Positions 1-9,259 of a stretch of DNA of 59,428 nucleotides are shown here, in pieces; position 1 is the first letter of the stretch, and the number at the start of each line of letters is the position of its first letter. The notes beneath the pieces are model-generated. The model did not search any database and had not been told where the DNA came from. It saw only the letters and a list, made by a program, of their open reading frames with translations. The stretch lies in contig SYJV01000412.1 in NCBI GenBank assembly GCA_005798335.1, forward strand, positions 1-59,428, given 5' to 3'. Both the position numbers and the translations under genes were made by a program. Source of the stretch: Planctomycetaceae bacterium. Lineage in GTDB: Bacteria; Planctomycetota; Planctomycetia; Pirellulales; Pirellulaceae.

Positions 1-40
1 TCGGGCTTGTATTGGTAAATTCCCATCTGCCGCTCGCCTA
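1..40. repeat. Family-A palindromic repeat, right end only
   Basis: The first 40 bases match the right-hand end of a repeat whose full copies lie at 9934-10067 and 53659-53792. They contain the inner segment tcgggcttgtattggtaa and the terminal segment atctgccgctcgcct. The rest of the copy lies outside the window. The function is unknown; the internal symmetry predicts a hairpin. Confidence 0.8.
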
Positions 41-370
41 AGTACTGGACGCAAAAATCGGAATTCAGCTCGCGATATTTCTCCAACCCGTGTGGAGTTA
101 TTGTATACCAGCCTTGCGCTCGCAAGAACTGAACGCTGACCAGTCGCGGACATTAACAGAGATTCTGCGTGATACAAGAGTTTCTGCTTGTTACCAGTTG
201 GGGGGCGGTTACAATTTGCTGAACATCCATCTCGCTAGCACTATGATCGGGCGATTTGAGCACCATTTGAGATCTGAAATTTAAGCGCTGAGATTTGAAA
301 TCTGAAATTCGATGCTCGCCCAACCTTATCCGTGGCTGCATCGTCGAACTGAGTTTCCGAGGGCGTGTCG
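41..370. other. Intergenic stretch without a supported gene
   Basis: No frame here resembles a known protein. At about 268-308 there is a short imperfect tandem of the words gagatctgaaattt and gagatttgaaatctgaaatt. The stretch ends with a gaggg Shine-Dalgarno-like site at 359-363 for the gene that follows. I see no clear promoter or RNA gene. Confidence 0.5.
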
Positions 371-2083
371 ATGTCCGAGCCCGAAAACCATTCATTCCGA
401 CGTGTCGACTCGCCCGAGTCGTTGGAGCAGTTGCTGGAGCGCGGTCAGTTGCTGATGATGACGCTGACCCACGAAGCACAAGCCGCTCGGCTAGAAGCTC
501 AACGGGCAGAATTGCGGTTTGCTCTCGAAGATGCTCGAAACGGACTGCCGAACCAGTTGATGAAAATCATTTCCTCATTGGATTCCAAGTCAGCACGCGC
601 CGAACCGACGCAGCCGAATCTTTTCACCAGAAGCTCAATTTTCAATGCCTCGGTGCGAGCTGACGAATCATCAACTAATACTGAGATCGATCGCACTTCG
701 GGCAGCTCAAGTTCCGGTAGCTCAGCGGACCCTACATTTGATCCATGGTCGCAACTGCGCAAGCATGCACAGGCTCGCTTGGTGCAGCGAAATTGCGGCA
801 CGCAAGCCCGCACGAGCCTGTCAGAAAAACCTGCAACCAAGCATCTTCGGTTCGATCCTCCACACCACGATGAGAAGCAATCCAGCACACTAATTGCTCA
901 GCCTCACGTTCGACCCAAGCCGAGCCAAGTTCCTGCTGGCCGCGTGCAAAAAGTTCAACCAGCGCAGCCACCTTCGGACCAACTCGCAACCGCAACGCCT
1001 GCTTCGATGCCCGCTCAACGGAATACGAGTCGTCCGACATCACGTTCTTCGGCTCGAACGCCCGAATCGAGCAATCTAGACCGGCACAACGCAGTGCTGG
1101 CAAGGAAGAAGAACTTCGTGTTGGATTCGGGTACGGAACGAACGGCTAGTTCTCCCAACGTTGCAAAGAAGCTTGGCGGCGGTCTTGGGTTCAGTATAGT
1201 ATTTCACGGAATCATCGTCGTATGCTTAGCAATCTATCATTTACATGCGCCCGAAATTGATGCGGGACTCGCTTTCGAAGCCAGCCCAATTGAGCATATC
1301 TCAGAACCACTCGAGATCAGTCAACCCACAGAAATCGCAGAGCCGCAATTGGAGCCCGACCAACCGATCGAGCCGATTCCAGCCACGCCTGCTGAAATCC
1401 AGCAATCGTTGACAGACCTGCGAGAGTTATCGATCGAAAAGGTTTTGCAAACTCCACAAAAGTCCACAGCGAGTATGCTAACTGACTCTGCAAGCGCTAG
1501 CCAGTCTGCGATTCAAGCTGTAGCGGGTGCCGGTGCTAGTTTCTTTGGAGTTGCAACAGGCGGCAACAATTTCTGTTATGTCGTTGATTCGTCCGGCAGC
1601 ATGCGCGGACACGCATGGGAAGCAGCCAAGAATGAGTTATTGCGGTCGCTTGCGAGCCTAAAACCACAACAGCGTTTTTATGTCATCTTTTTCGGTAAAG
1701 AATTCGAAGCCATCCCGGAACCTGGCAGCCGCGAACCCAGTCGTCATGCGTTGTACGCTACCCAAGAGAATCTCGAACACGCACGGCGATGGATTGAGCT
1801 GATAAAAATTAGTAGCGGAACCCCACCCAACGACGCGATCGAGTTCGCGATCTCCAAAGATCCCGATGCGATTTATCTGCTGACCGATGGTGTGACCCGA
1901 GTCGACGTTTGTGCGTTTCTGAATAAGGTCAATCGCGTCGACGACTTGTTTGACGGCCAGCGGGTAAAAATTCCGATTCACGCGATCGCCTTCTTTTCGC
2001 TGGAAGGGCAAGACCTACTACGCCGCATCGCAGCGGAAAACCGAGGACAGTTCATTTATGTTCCCAACCCTCGTAAGAAGTGA
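371..2083 (+). CDS. Membrane-anchored von Willebrand factor A (VWA) domain protein
   Basis: About 570 residues. An N-terminal Glu/Arg-rich coiled-coil stretch (about residues 10-60) is followed by a long low-complexity Ser/Pro/Gln/Thr region. One predicted membrane segment (GLGFSIVFHGIIVVCLAIYH, about 275-295) leads into a Glu/Pro-rich linker and a C-terminal VWA domain (about 400-570). The metal-ion-dependent adhesion site is visible as DSSGSM, a following SSGTPP threonine and LLTDG. VWA domains bind partner proteins through a divalent metal; the partner here is unknown. The frame also opens at GTG 365, but the ATG at 371 has gaggg seven bases upstream and is preferred. Topology suggests a cytoplasmic coiled coil and a VWA domain beyond the membrane. 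This is a common planctomycete architecture and no specific pathway can be assigned. Confidence 0.85.
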   Translation: MSEPENHSFRRVDSPESLEQLLERGQLLMMTLTHEAQAARLEAQRAELRFALEDARNGLPNQLMKIISSLDSKSARAEPTQPNLFTRSSIFNASVRADESSTNTEIDRTSGSSSSGSSADPTFDPWSQLRKHAQARLVQRNCGTQARTSLSEKPATKHLRFDPPHHDEKQSSTLIAQPHVRPKPSQVPAGRVQKVQPAQPPSDQLATATPASMPAQRNTSRPTSRSSARTPESSNLDRHNAVLARKKNFVLDSGTERTASSPNVAKKLGGGLGFSIVFHGIIVVCLAIYHLHAPEIDAGLAFEASPIEHISEPLEISQPTEIAEPQLEPDQPIEPIPATPAEIQQSLTDLRELSIEKVLQTPQKSTASMLTDSASASQSAIQAVAGAGASFFGVATGGNNFCYVVDSSGSMRGHAWEAAKNELLRSLASLKPQQRFYVIFFGKEFEAIPEPGSREPSRHALYATQENLEHARRWIELIKISSGTPPNDAIEFAISKDPDAIYLLTDGVTRVDVCAFLNKVNRVDDLFDGQRVKIPIHAIAFFSLEGQDLLRRIAAENRGQFIYVPNPRKK

Positions 2084-2352
2084 CGCGGCAACCAGGTTTC
2101 CGATTTCCGCGCTAAACAGAAGATTATTTGCGAGTCCATATCGGATTGCTGGCATTTTGCCTGTTAGGATACTCGGCGATTAGCGAGATGCTCGTGCGAT
2201 GGACTATTCAATCCAACCACCTTCCCCATCCACGCCACTTGCTCCAAAATTAACTAGCTGGATCGCTAGAGCGCACAATTTCGCCTTGTCGCGATCGAGT
2301 TGATTGTCTAATTAAATGGAACAACCGAAGAGAAACTGCCCACCTGCCTCAC

Positions 2353-2462
2353 GAGAGTAGAGCAATTGTCCTCAATTGCTCAGAAATTGCTCTTTAGGGT
2401 CCTAGAGTGCAGTTGGAAAACGATTGAGGAAGACAACGATTGAGGACAATCGTTCTACTCTC
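2353..2462. repeat. Imperfect palindromic repeat upstream of the BamA-like locus
   Basis: Left arm 2353-2376 (gagagtagagcaattgtcct...) and right arm 2439-2462 (attgaggacaatcgttctac...) are inverted copies matching at 22 of 24 positions, separated by 62 bases. The spacer holds further partial copies of the word gattgagga. The element lies in the 440-base gap 2084-2524, which otherwise holds no recognisable gene. It could fold as a hairpin in RNA upstream of the outer-membrane locus. Only one copy of this family is seen in the window. Confidence 0.75.
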
Positions 2463-2524
2463 CACCTAACGAGTTATTTACGCTTTGGTGACGATCCATT
2501 TTTGTTGCGGCACGGAGGCCAAAC

Positions 2525-3976
2525 ATGAATCGACGAAACCTAGATTATCGCAATGGCAAATCGTCTTGCCAGATTCAGTTTGCGGATTCCAGCAGGATCG
2601 TGGGATACTGTATCGCGATTGCTTGGATAGCTTTCAATTGTGCGATAACGCAGGCACAACCGGGCGGAGCGCCTGGGGGCCAAGATCAGGCTCCTGCTTT
2701 TGCCGAACCCAACTTCAAGGATCGAGTCTGGGCATCCGGTGGTCCGCGATTAAGCCAACTGGCAAGTGGAAAATTGATCGTTGGGGTCGAGATCACAGGT
2801 AACACGACGATCAGTCAACATAAGATTCTGTCTCATATGCAAACTCGTCCAGATCGTGTTTACGACGACAAACAACTGCAAACGGACATTCATGAATTGT
2901 ATCGAACGGACTTATTTCGCAAGATCACGCCTTCGATTCGCGAGGTGCCAAACGGGATTGTCGTCAAGCTGGAAGTGTTCGAACATCCGACGGTCACCGA
3001 AGTTATCTTTCACGGTAACGAAGCGGCGAACGAAGGCCTTTTGAAAAAACATGTGGGGATCGTAAGCGGTGACCCCATCAATCCATTCGCCACGGAAATG
3101 GCCAAGCAGCGACTGGTCGATCTGTATCGCGAGAAAGGTTTTAATCACGCAGATATCCAAGTAATTGAAGGTCATCGTCCGGGTGATCGGCGCGTCTTGT
3201 TCGAAATCGCCGAAGGAAATCTCGAGCGCATTTGGGACATAGGCTTTACCGGCAATTCTGTGTTCTCCACCGCACTGTTGCAAACCAAAATCAGGTCACG
3301 CGATGCCAAGAACGGGATGATGGCATATTTGTTAAACGTCGCGAACCTGAACAAAATTCAGGACGATGCGAATGCTCTCACGGCTTACTATCGTTCGCTA
3401 GGTTACTTCCAAGCCAAGATCGATCACCGACTGGACTACGATGATTCGGGCAAATGGGTCTATTTAACGTTTGTTATTAATGAAGGTCCCCAGTTTAGCA
3501 TTCGCAATGTCGTAATTACCGGCAATCGCTACTTTTCCAACGACGAACTGCAGCCAGCTCTGACACTGAAGGAAGGCGAGCCATTCAACCTTGGGAAAAT
3601 GAGCCGCGACCAACGAACATTGCGTGAAGATTACTATGGTCGCGAAGGATTCATTTTTGTCGACGTCGCCCCAGAACCCCATTTCTCATCGGATGAAGAT
3701 GCCAAACTGGATTTAGTCTACCGCATCAACGAAGGAGATCGATATCGAGCCGGACCAATTCGTGTTCACATCGATGGCGATTCCAGCCACACCAAACATA
3801 GCGTGGTCCTGAATTCGCTCAGTCTGCGCGAGGGACGCATGCTGGATCTGCGAGAGATCCAAAGTTCCGAGCGCCGGCTCAAGGCGACACAGATTTTTGA
3901 TACTACCACGGGTGAGCCCCCGCGAATCGAAATCAAATCACCCGACGAAGAGTTGCTCGAATCGTCCAATCCCTAA
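2525..3976 (+). CDS. BamA-like POTRA-domain protein without a beta-barrel
   Basis: 483 residues: an N-terminal signal peptide (hydrophobic part about 25-45, cut likely near ITQA-QP), then about five consecutive POTRA modules filling residues 75-465. POTRA hallmarks are repeated, e.g. VTEVIFHGNEAANEGLLKKH followed by a RLVDLYREKGF helix, and FSIRNVVITGNRYFSNDEL. In BamA, POTRA domains collect unfolded outer-membrane proteins in the periplasm and pass them to the barrel. Here the protein stops after the last POTRA, and the barrel is encoded by the next gene 17 bases downstream. The start has ggagg six bases upstream. The two genes probably work together as a split outer-membrane assembly factor (inference). 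No frameshift is evident, because the second gene has its own lipoprotein-like leader. Confidence 0.85.
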   Translation: MNRRNLDYRNGKSSCQIQFADSSRIVGYCIAIAWIAFNCAITQAQPGGAPGGQDQAPAFAEPNFKDRVWASGGPRLSQLASGKLIVGVEITGNTTISQHKILSHMQTRPDRVYDDKQLQTDIHELYRTDLFRKITPSIREVPNGIVVKLEVFEHPTVTEVIFHGNEAANEGLLKKHVGIVSGDPINPFATEMAKQRLVDLYREKGFNHADIQVIEGHRPGDRRVLFEIAEGNLERIWDIGFTGNSVFSTALLQTKIRSRDAKNGMMAYLLNVANLNKIQDDANALTAYYRSLGYFQAKIDHRLDYDDSGKWVYLTFVINEGPQFSIRNVVITGNRYFSNDELQPALTLKEGEPFNLGKMSRDQRTLREDYYGREGFIFVDVAPEPHFSSDEDAKLDLVYRINEGDRYRAGPIRVHIDGDSSHTKHSVVLNSLSLREGRMLDLREIQSSERRLKATQIFDTTTGEPPRIEIKSPDEELLESSNP

Positions 3977-3993
3977 ATTTTGGCTAGCGGCAG

Positions 3994-5892
3994 ATGAGAG
4001 TTGCTCCCATGGGTCAAATCGAACGCGTTTGCGTCACTCAGGTGTTGAAAAGAACTAGTGATTTGAACGATTCACCAGAGGCAGATCTGCCACGATGCAC
4101 AAAGCAGAATCATCACCGAAATATTGGCGCTGCCGCTGGTATTATGGGGAACACGTGGTCGATATTGGTCGTCGTCGCACTGCTGTCGTTTTGCGGATGT
4201 CAACTTGGAAAAACGTCACCGCTGCCCATTGGAGTCACGACTCCCCATAGCGCAGTCTACAAATGGCCCGTCGAGAACCAAACGCAATCAAGTTCCCAGG
4301 GTTCAACATCCAGCAACCAGACCAGTGGCGCAGTCCGCGCCGCGGGGACAATTCGGGGGCAATCTCCAACTAACTATGGCGGTCAGACGTTTGGATCGGG
4401 AAATTCTGGTGGCGCTCCGATGCCTGCCACGGTGATGCAAGCTCCCGACTATTATGCACCTCCCAGCGGTTCGGTAGCGCAGAATTCCAATGTTCCGCTG
4501 TCACCAAATCCATACGCCGACCGGAATCCTTCCAGTGCTGGCGCGGCTCCAAATCCGGCTTACTCGCAACCAACCTATCCCACTGCGCCCGCTGGCAATG
4601 GGCTAGGCACAGCCCCATACGCTGCATCGTCTGCGGTACCTTTTGGTCCGGGCGGCCAACCGAATTATCAGAGTTCCTTGGCACCGGGCGCTACAGGAGC
4701 CATTGGAGCCATGGGACCCACAGAGTCAACGCTGGCTCCGGGAGTCTATCCCACTGAGGTCGATCCGGCGCTAGGGCTGTCCGCGCCAGCCAATGGGCGC
4801 TACGAACCACCAATTCGCGACGTACCAATTGACGTTTACGCTCGGGAAGCTCGCACCGGTAGAATCATCGTAGGTGGTTCGGTAAACAGTGAATTGGGCG
4901 TCGCAGGTCAAGTAACTATTGATGAACGCAACTTTGATTTTAGGAGGCTGCCGACCAGTTGGAATGATTTCTTTTCTGGCAAAGCCTTTCGTGGTGGTGG
5001 TCAGAATTTTCGCGCGGAATTGATGCCTGGCAATCGCGTCCAGCGATACACCATCAATTGGACTCAACCGACTTTGTTCGAATACATGCCCGTCAGTCTC
5101 TCGGTCGGAGGATTCTTGTTCACTCGTCAGTATCGCGACTGGACGGAACAACGGCTGGGAGGCCGATTAGGTCTCGGCTATGCCATAACGCGTGATTTGT
5201 CGATCGGCGGGGAGGTGAGAATGGAAGATGTAAAGATCTTTGATCCGCGCGTCGTCGGCATTCCGGAGTTGGATCGAGTTCAAGGGAGCAACGATCTTTA
5301 TACGGCTCGAGTCCGCTTGGCGCATGATACACGAGACAATCCGTTTATGGCCACGGAAGGCCATTTCCTGGAGTTGATGTACGATCAGGCCTTCGGAGAA
5401 TTCGATTATCCTCGCGGAATGGTTAACTACAGCCGATATTTCCTGATTCGCGAACGAGCCGATGAAGGTGGCCGACATACGCTCGCCAGCACCTGGCGAT
5501 TTGGCGTCACCGGAGCCGACACACCTCTGTTTGAGAACTTTTTTGCAGGCGGTTACAGCACCATGCGCGGCTTCAGTTTCCGCGGAGCCAGTCCCAAAGT
5601 CGGCGACGTTCAAGTCGGTGGTCGAGCCATGTTCTTGGGCAGCCTCGAATACGTGTTTCCACTCACGGCGGACGACATGTTGCGAGGAATCGCTTTCGTA
5701 GATTATGGAACCGTCGAGCGAGACATCGAGTTTAGCGGCAAGAATTTTCGCGTCGCTCCGGGATTGGGCTTGCGCATCGCTGTTCCAGCTCTCGGACCAG
5801 CCCCACTGGCCTTCGATTTTTCCGTCCCTGTGTCTCGTGCCGATACCGACGATACGCAGTTGTTCAGCTTCTTTATGGGTTTCACGCGGTAA
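3994..5892 (+). CDS. BamA/TamA-type outer-membrane beta-barrel with lipoprotein-like leader
   Basis: 632 residues from ATG 3994, or 582 from ATG 4144. The second start places a hydrophobic leader and a lipobox-like LLSFCGC directly at the N-terminus, but neither start has a strong Shine-Dalgarno site. After the leader comes about 200 residues of Ser/Pro/Gly/Ala-rich linker. A C-terminal Omp85 barrel (about 280-632) follows. It begins with a region like the first BamA strands (VTIDERNFDFRRLP) and carries the conserved loop-6 motif MRGFSFRG and GSLEYVFPL. The last residues FSFFMGFTR end in an aromatic-rich strand. In BamA the barrel inserts substrate proteins into the outer membrane. No POTRA domain is present here; those are on the preceding gene, so the pair looks like one function divided over two polypeptides. 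Confidence 0.87.
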   Translation: MRVAPMGQIERVCVTQVLKRTSDLNDSPEADLPRCTKQNHHRNIGAAAGIMGNTWSILVVVALLSFCGCQLGKTSPLPIGVTTPHSAVYKWPVENQTQSSSQGSTSSNQTSGAVRAAGTIRGQSPTNYGGQTFGSGNSGGAPMPATVMQAPDYYAPPSGSVAQNSNVPLSPNPYADRNPSSAGAAPNPAYSQPTYPTAPAGNGLGTAPYAASSAVPFGPGGQPNYQSSLAPGATGAIGAMGPTESTLAPGVYPTEVDPALGLSAPANGRYEPPIRDVPIDVYAREARTGRIIVGGSVNSELGVAGQVTIDERNFDFRRLPTSWNDFFSGKAFRGGGQNFRAELMPGNRVQRYTINWTQPTLFEYMPVSLSVGGFLFTRQYRDWTEQRLGGRLGLGYAITRDLSIGGEVRMEDVKIFDPRVVGIPELDRVQGSNDLYTARVRLAHDTRDNPFMATEGHFLELMYDQAFGEFDYPRGMVNYSRYFLIRERADEGGRHTLASTWRFGVTGADTPLFENFFAGGYSTMRGFSFRGASPKVGDVQVGGRAMFLGSLEYVFPLTADDMLRGIAFVDYGTVERDIEFSGKNFRVAPGLGLRIAVPALGPAPLAFDFSVPVSRADTDDTQLFSFFMGFTR

Positions 5893-5978
5893 CATAGGGT
5901 TTCATCCTGGCCGCTGAACCATGCTAGAATGCGAGTTTCGCAAAATTCGCAAGTTCTGTCCGGCGCAAGGCCAGCGAA

Positions 5979-7586
5979 ATGAAGCTCGACACTTTGTTGA
6001 ACCAGTTTGGTATTCCACCTCCGGAGGTCTGCGTCGACTGGGCCCTGCAAATTCGCGAGATGATTAGAAAAGAAGCTGGCGCTGAGCATGCGGATACCGC
6101 GAGCGACCGCGATCTAAAAAATATCTGGCAACAGCTCGACGTCGATGAAACCGGGGTTCTTTCTGTCACTTCTCATTTATCGACAGTCGATTTGAATATT
6201 GCCAGAGAAGAACTTGCGCGGTGGTGTGAGCAATCACAGCAAGGGGTCGATCCGACGAGCTTTCCTGGATTGCGAGAGGTATTGAGGGCTGCTAAGTCGA
6301 ATACAGATGTCAGCGAAGTGGCACTCGTTGCGAATGTTGCAATCGCCGAGAGAAATTCATCTGCCCCGCAGCGCAAGAAGAAAGTGCCATCTGCCCAGGG
6401 TCGCAATAAGATCCAATCGCGAAATCGTATCGGCGTTGTCACTGCGATCTTGTTTCTTTCAGCGATCGGCGTGCTCGCAATCGTCATGACTGGCCCGCTT
6501 TCCACACGCAACGCTCACGAGCTTGCATCGTCCAAGTCGTCTCCGACCGAGGGAGCGGATACAAGTGCTACGAGCAGCTATCAACTAACTTCAAATCCAA
6601 CGGCTCATTCTCGCACTGAACCAAACGTGCCGAATTTGGAACTGAGCAATTCCAGTGAGCTGATCGAAAGCTCCAATCACGCCGTAGTCGACCAAGTATT
6701 AGCGACGGACGGATTGTTATCAAACGCCATACTGTCTCCTTCAGCGCTTGCTCCGTCTGTTGTTGCAGATGCGGATGCCAATCGAGTTTCCACAGGCGCG
6801 GAAAGCATGAGTAACAAATCGGCGGCAGAATCGACACAATCTGTACTCACTGAAATTCAATCAACACTGCAACAAGCTGAAAAGGAAATTCAGGAAGCAG
6901 AACTTCGCCATTCACCCGACGGTGCGATACCAACTGCGGCTGGAAATCAGCCGACCACAATGCATCCATTTGTGTTGGAATTGCAGTCCATGCGAGTGTC
7001 CTTGAAGCTCAACAAAATCCTGGCAACCGTGCCCAAAGAACCGGTATGGCGGTTGCGGTTGACTGCGGTCGACGGGTTTGTAGTTTCGCCAGCGGCTGAA
7101 CAGTCTCTGGATTCACGTGGCGTTATTGCCTGGTCGGTTCACGAAGAAACTGCTGAATCGCCACGAACCAAGATCATTGTCCAGGTTCGGCAGGCTGGCG
7201 GCAGAAAAGGAGATTTGGCTTGGCGCGTGTTGGGTAGCGCCGACGATATTCCAACACTCGGTCTGCCATTGAATCGAAAATGGCTGGAACCACTCCACGC
7301 GAGTTTGCGCCGTTTCGCGCAGTCACTGCTAATAACACAGGATCAATTATTACAGCAGAGTCGCCAATCCGGTCTTCCGTCGAACGTTCGCACGGCCCTG
7401 TCAAATCGGCGCCAGTGGGCTAATCAACAATCCAAGTTACTCGACCGCTCAAATTCGGTGATTGCGGAAGTTAATCGTTTAGTTGGATTGCTCGACAACC
7501 AGTTCGAAGTCACCGGAGAACTCGTCGATGGCAACGCTGTTAACGCACCGGTGTTCCTGCGATTGAAATATGTCGACCAGCCATGA
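5979..7586 (+). CDS. Single-pass membrane protein of unknown function
   Basis: 535 residues, not recognised. An acidic, helical N-terminal domain (residues 1-115, starting MKLDTLLNQFGIPPPEVCVD) is followed by a basic stretch and one membrane segment (about 151-172, VVTAILFLSAIGVLAIVMTG). A Ser/Thr/Asn-rich linker follows, then a short coiled coil (QSTLQQAEKEIQEAELRH, about 290-307). A C-terminal region (about 330-535) has alternating hydrophobic strands and helices. Topology suggests a cytoplasmic N-domain and a periplasmic C-domain. It starts 86 bases after the barrel gene on the same strand and may share its transcript. An aagg site lies a few bases before the ATG. No catalytic motif is visible. 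Confidence 0.75.
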   Translation: MKLDTLLNQFGIPPPEVCVDWALQIREMIRKEAGAEHADTASDRDLKNIWQQLDVDETGVLSVTSHLSTVDLNIAREELARWCEQSQQGVDPTSFPGLREVLRAAKSNTDVSEVALVANVAIAERNSSAPQRKKKVPSAQGRNKIQSRNRIGVVTAILFLSAIGVLAIVMTGPLSTRNAHELASSKSSPTEGADTSATSSYQLTSNPTAHSRTEPNVPNLELSNSSELIESSNHAVVDQVLATDGLLSNAILSPSALAPSVVADADANRVSTGAESMSNKSAAESTQSVLTEIQSTLQQAEKEIQEAELRHSPDGAIPTAAGNQPTTMHPFVLELQSMRVSLKLNKILATVPKEPVWRLRLTAVDGFVVSPAAEQSLDSRGVIAWSVHEETAESPRTKIIVQVRQAGGRKGDLAWRVLGSADDIPTLGLPLNRKWLEPLHASLRRFAQSLLITQDQLLQQSRQSGLPSNVRTALSNRRQWANQQSKLLDRSNSVIAEVNRLVGLLDNQFEVTGELVDGNAVNAPVFLRLKYVDQP

Positions 7587-7833
7587 TTCCAAGAACATAC
7601 CGCACGCGGGATAAGGCCTCCAATTTTGTCAGAACCAAATTTTTTCAGAACCTTGTGGTGGCTTGCCATTGCCTACACAGGATATTGAACAGCGGAAGCG
7701 TAACTCATTTGCTCATTCGCGTTTGAGTAAAACGCGACCAATAATTCGGTATAACAATGCGGTAGACGACACCAGCTTGGTTGAGGCCAGAATACCAGCT
7801 AGTGTGAATCATCATCGCGCGGAGTGGCAATTA

Positions 7834-7923
7834 TTATTTCTTGCGATGGCGGATGCGAGCTCGCATGCGTCGTTTCTTGCGGCCGATCTTCCTTCGTCCC
7901 TTACCGGTCTTCTTCACTCCCAC
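7834..7923 (-). CDS. 29-residue Arg/Lys-rich protein, ribosomal-protein-like
   Basis: A 30-codon frame on the minus strand starts at GTG 7923 and ends with TAA at 7836-7834. It encodes a highly basic peptide beginning with VGVKKTGKGRRKIGRKKRRM and ending with RARIRHRKK. A perfect Shine-Dalgarno ggagga lies at 7936-7931, seven bases before the start. That site, the coherent composition and a position in an otherwise empty gap make it a real gene rather than chance. The Lys/Arg pattern recalls the short mS38/COX24 (AURKAIP1) type of ribosome-associated proteins and other tiny basic ribosomal proteins; this is inference. It is divergent from the L-2-hydroxyglutarate oxidase gene. A second in-frame GTG at 7917 is a possible alternative start. 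Confidence 0.72.
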   Translation of the reverse strand: MGVKKTGKGRRKIGRKKRRMRARIRHRKK

Positions 7924-8056
7924 GTGTGATTCCTCCAAGCAATTTTGCTTAATTTGCTGTCAAAAAGGTTCCCAACTGGCCTCGAATGGTTGGGGAAAGC
8001 TCAGTAGAGTACCACAAAACCCAGTAAGTGATCAAGACTCAACTCCGGTGACTGAA

Positions 8057-9259
8057 ATGGCAAGCAGCGATTTTCTCGTAGTAGGTGGCGGAATCGTCGG
8101 TCTCGCAACAACATGGCATCTCGCCAATCGTTTTCCCGATGCAACTATTCAACTGCTCGAGAAGGAGCCAGCGGTTGGACAGCACCAGTCCGGGCGCAAC
8201 TCTGGTGTCATCCACTCGGGAATGTATTACAAACCAGGTTCGCTACGTGCGACATTATGTCGAGCCGGCAAACTCGCGTTAGAGAATTTCTGCCGCGAAG
8301 AGGGAATAGCCTTCGACATTTGCGGAAAAATCATCGTCGCTGTCGACGAATCTGAGTTGGCGCGACTGAACAATATTTTCGAGCGCGGAACTCAGAACGG
8401 AGTTCAGTGCCGATTGATTGACCAAGCAGAAATGCGGCAATTGGAGCCTCATGTCGCTGGAATTCGCGCGATCCACGTTCCAGAAGCCGGCATCGTCGAT
8501 TATCCGGGCGTTTGCCAGCGATTATCGCAGAAGATTACGGCGCTGGGGCACCAAGTGCGCCTGACCAGCCAAGTTGTGGGAATATCAAGCGGTGAAAAAT
8601 CGGTTCAAGTGATCACGCCCGGTGAGAGCTATGAGACCGATTTCTTGGTTACATGCGGTGGATTGCATAGCGATCGATTGGTTGCCTTGAGCGGCATGAA
8701 ACCGATGGCCAAAGTAGTCCCGTTCCGAGGCGAGTTCTACGACATCTTGCCAGAGTTTCGCAGCCTATGCCGCAACCTGATCTACCCTGTCCCCGATCCA
8801 AGTTTTCCGTTCTTGGGTGTTCACTTCACACGCATGACCAGCGGGCATGTAGAGTGCGGGCCGAACGCAGTATTAGCGCTTGCTCGAGAAGGCTATTCTT
8901 GGGGCAAGATCCGTTTGGGCGACTTGGCCGAATCGATCGCGTACCCGGGATTTCTCAAACTAGCTGGTCGGAATTGGCGAAAAGGGCTGGGGGAGATGCA
9001 CCGCTCGTTGTCCAAGAGTGCCTTTGTGCGTGCTTTGCAGCGATTAATTCCTGAAATTCGCTCGGAGCATCTCAAGCCGTGTCGATCGGGAGTCCGGGCG
9101 CAAGCACTGGCCCCCGATGGCTCGTTAATAGACGATTTTCTTTGGGTAACAGGCCAGCGAATGTTGCACGTCTGCAACGCGCCCAGTCCCGCAGCGACCG
9201 CCTCTCTAGAAATCGGTCGCACCATCGTCGACAAAGTTGACGAGCAACTGAAGCAGTGA
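8057..9259 (+). CDS. lhgO: L-2-hydroxyglutarate oxidase
   Basis: 400 residues from ATG 8057, of the FAD-dependent DAO family. The dinucleotide-binding motif is at the N-terminus (VVGGGIVGLATTWHL), followed by the family-typical GRNSGVIHSGMYY and, near the C-terminus, CRSGVRAQALAPDG. Size and motifs match LhgO, which oxidises L-2-hydroxyglutarate to 2-oxoglutarate and feeds electrons to the respiratory quinone pool. The open frame extends upstream to 7841, but that part is antisense to the basic-peptide gene and begins before the FAD motif by about 70 residues of non-homologous sequence, so ATG 8057 is chosen. It stands alone, with no operon partner visible. Confidence 0.9.
   Translation: MASSDFLVVGGGIVGLATTWHLANRFPDATIQLLEKEPAVGQHQSGRNSGVIHSGMYYKPGSLRATLCRAGKLALENFCREEGIAFDICGKIIVAVDESELARLNNIFERGTQNGVQCRLIDQAEMRQLEPHVAGIRAIHVPEAGIVDYPGVCQRLSQKITALGHQVRLTSQVVGISSGEKSVQVITPGESYETDFLVTCGGLHSDRLVALSGMKPMAKVVPFRGEFYDILPEFRSLCRNLIYPVPDPSFPFLGVHFTRMTSGHVECGPNAVLALAREGYSWGKIRLGDLAESIAYPGFLKLAGRNWRKGLGEMHRSLSKSAFVRALQRLIPEIRSEHLKPCRSGVRAQALAPDGSLIDDFLWVTGQRMLHVCNAPSPAATASLEIGRTIVDKVDEQLKQ

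Noticed and set aside
7841-8056. Upstream extension of the L-2-hydroxyglutarate oxidase frame
   Set aside because: It is the antisense of the 29-codon basic gene and lacks homology; the FAD motif begins directly after ATG 8057.
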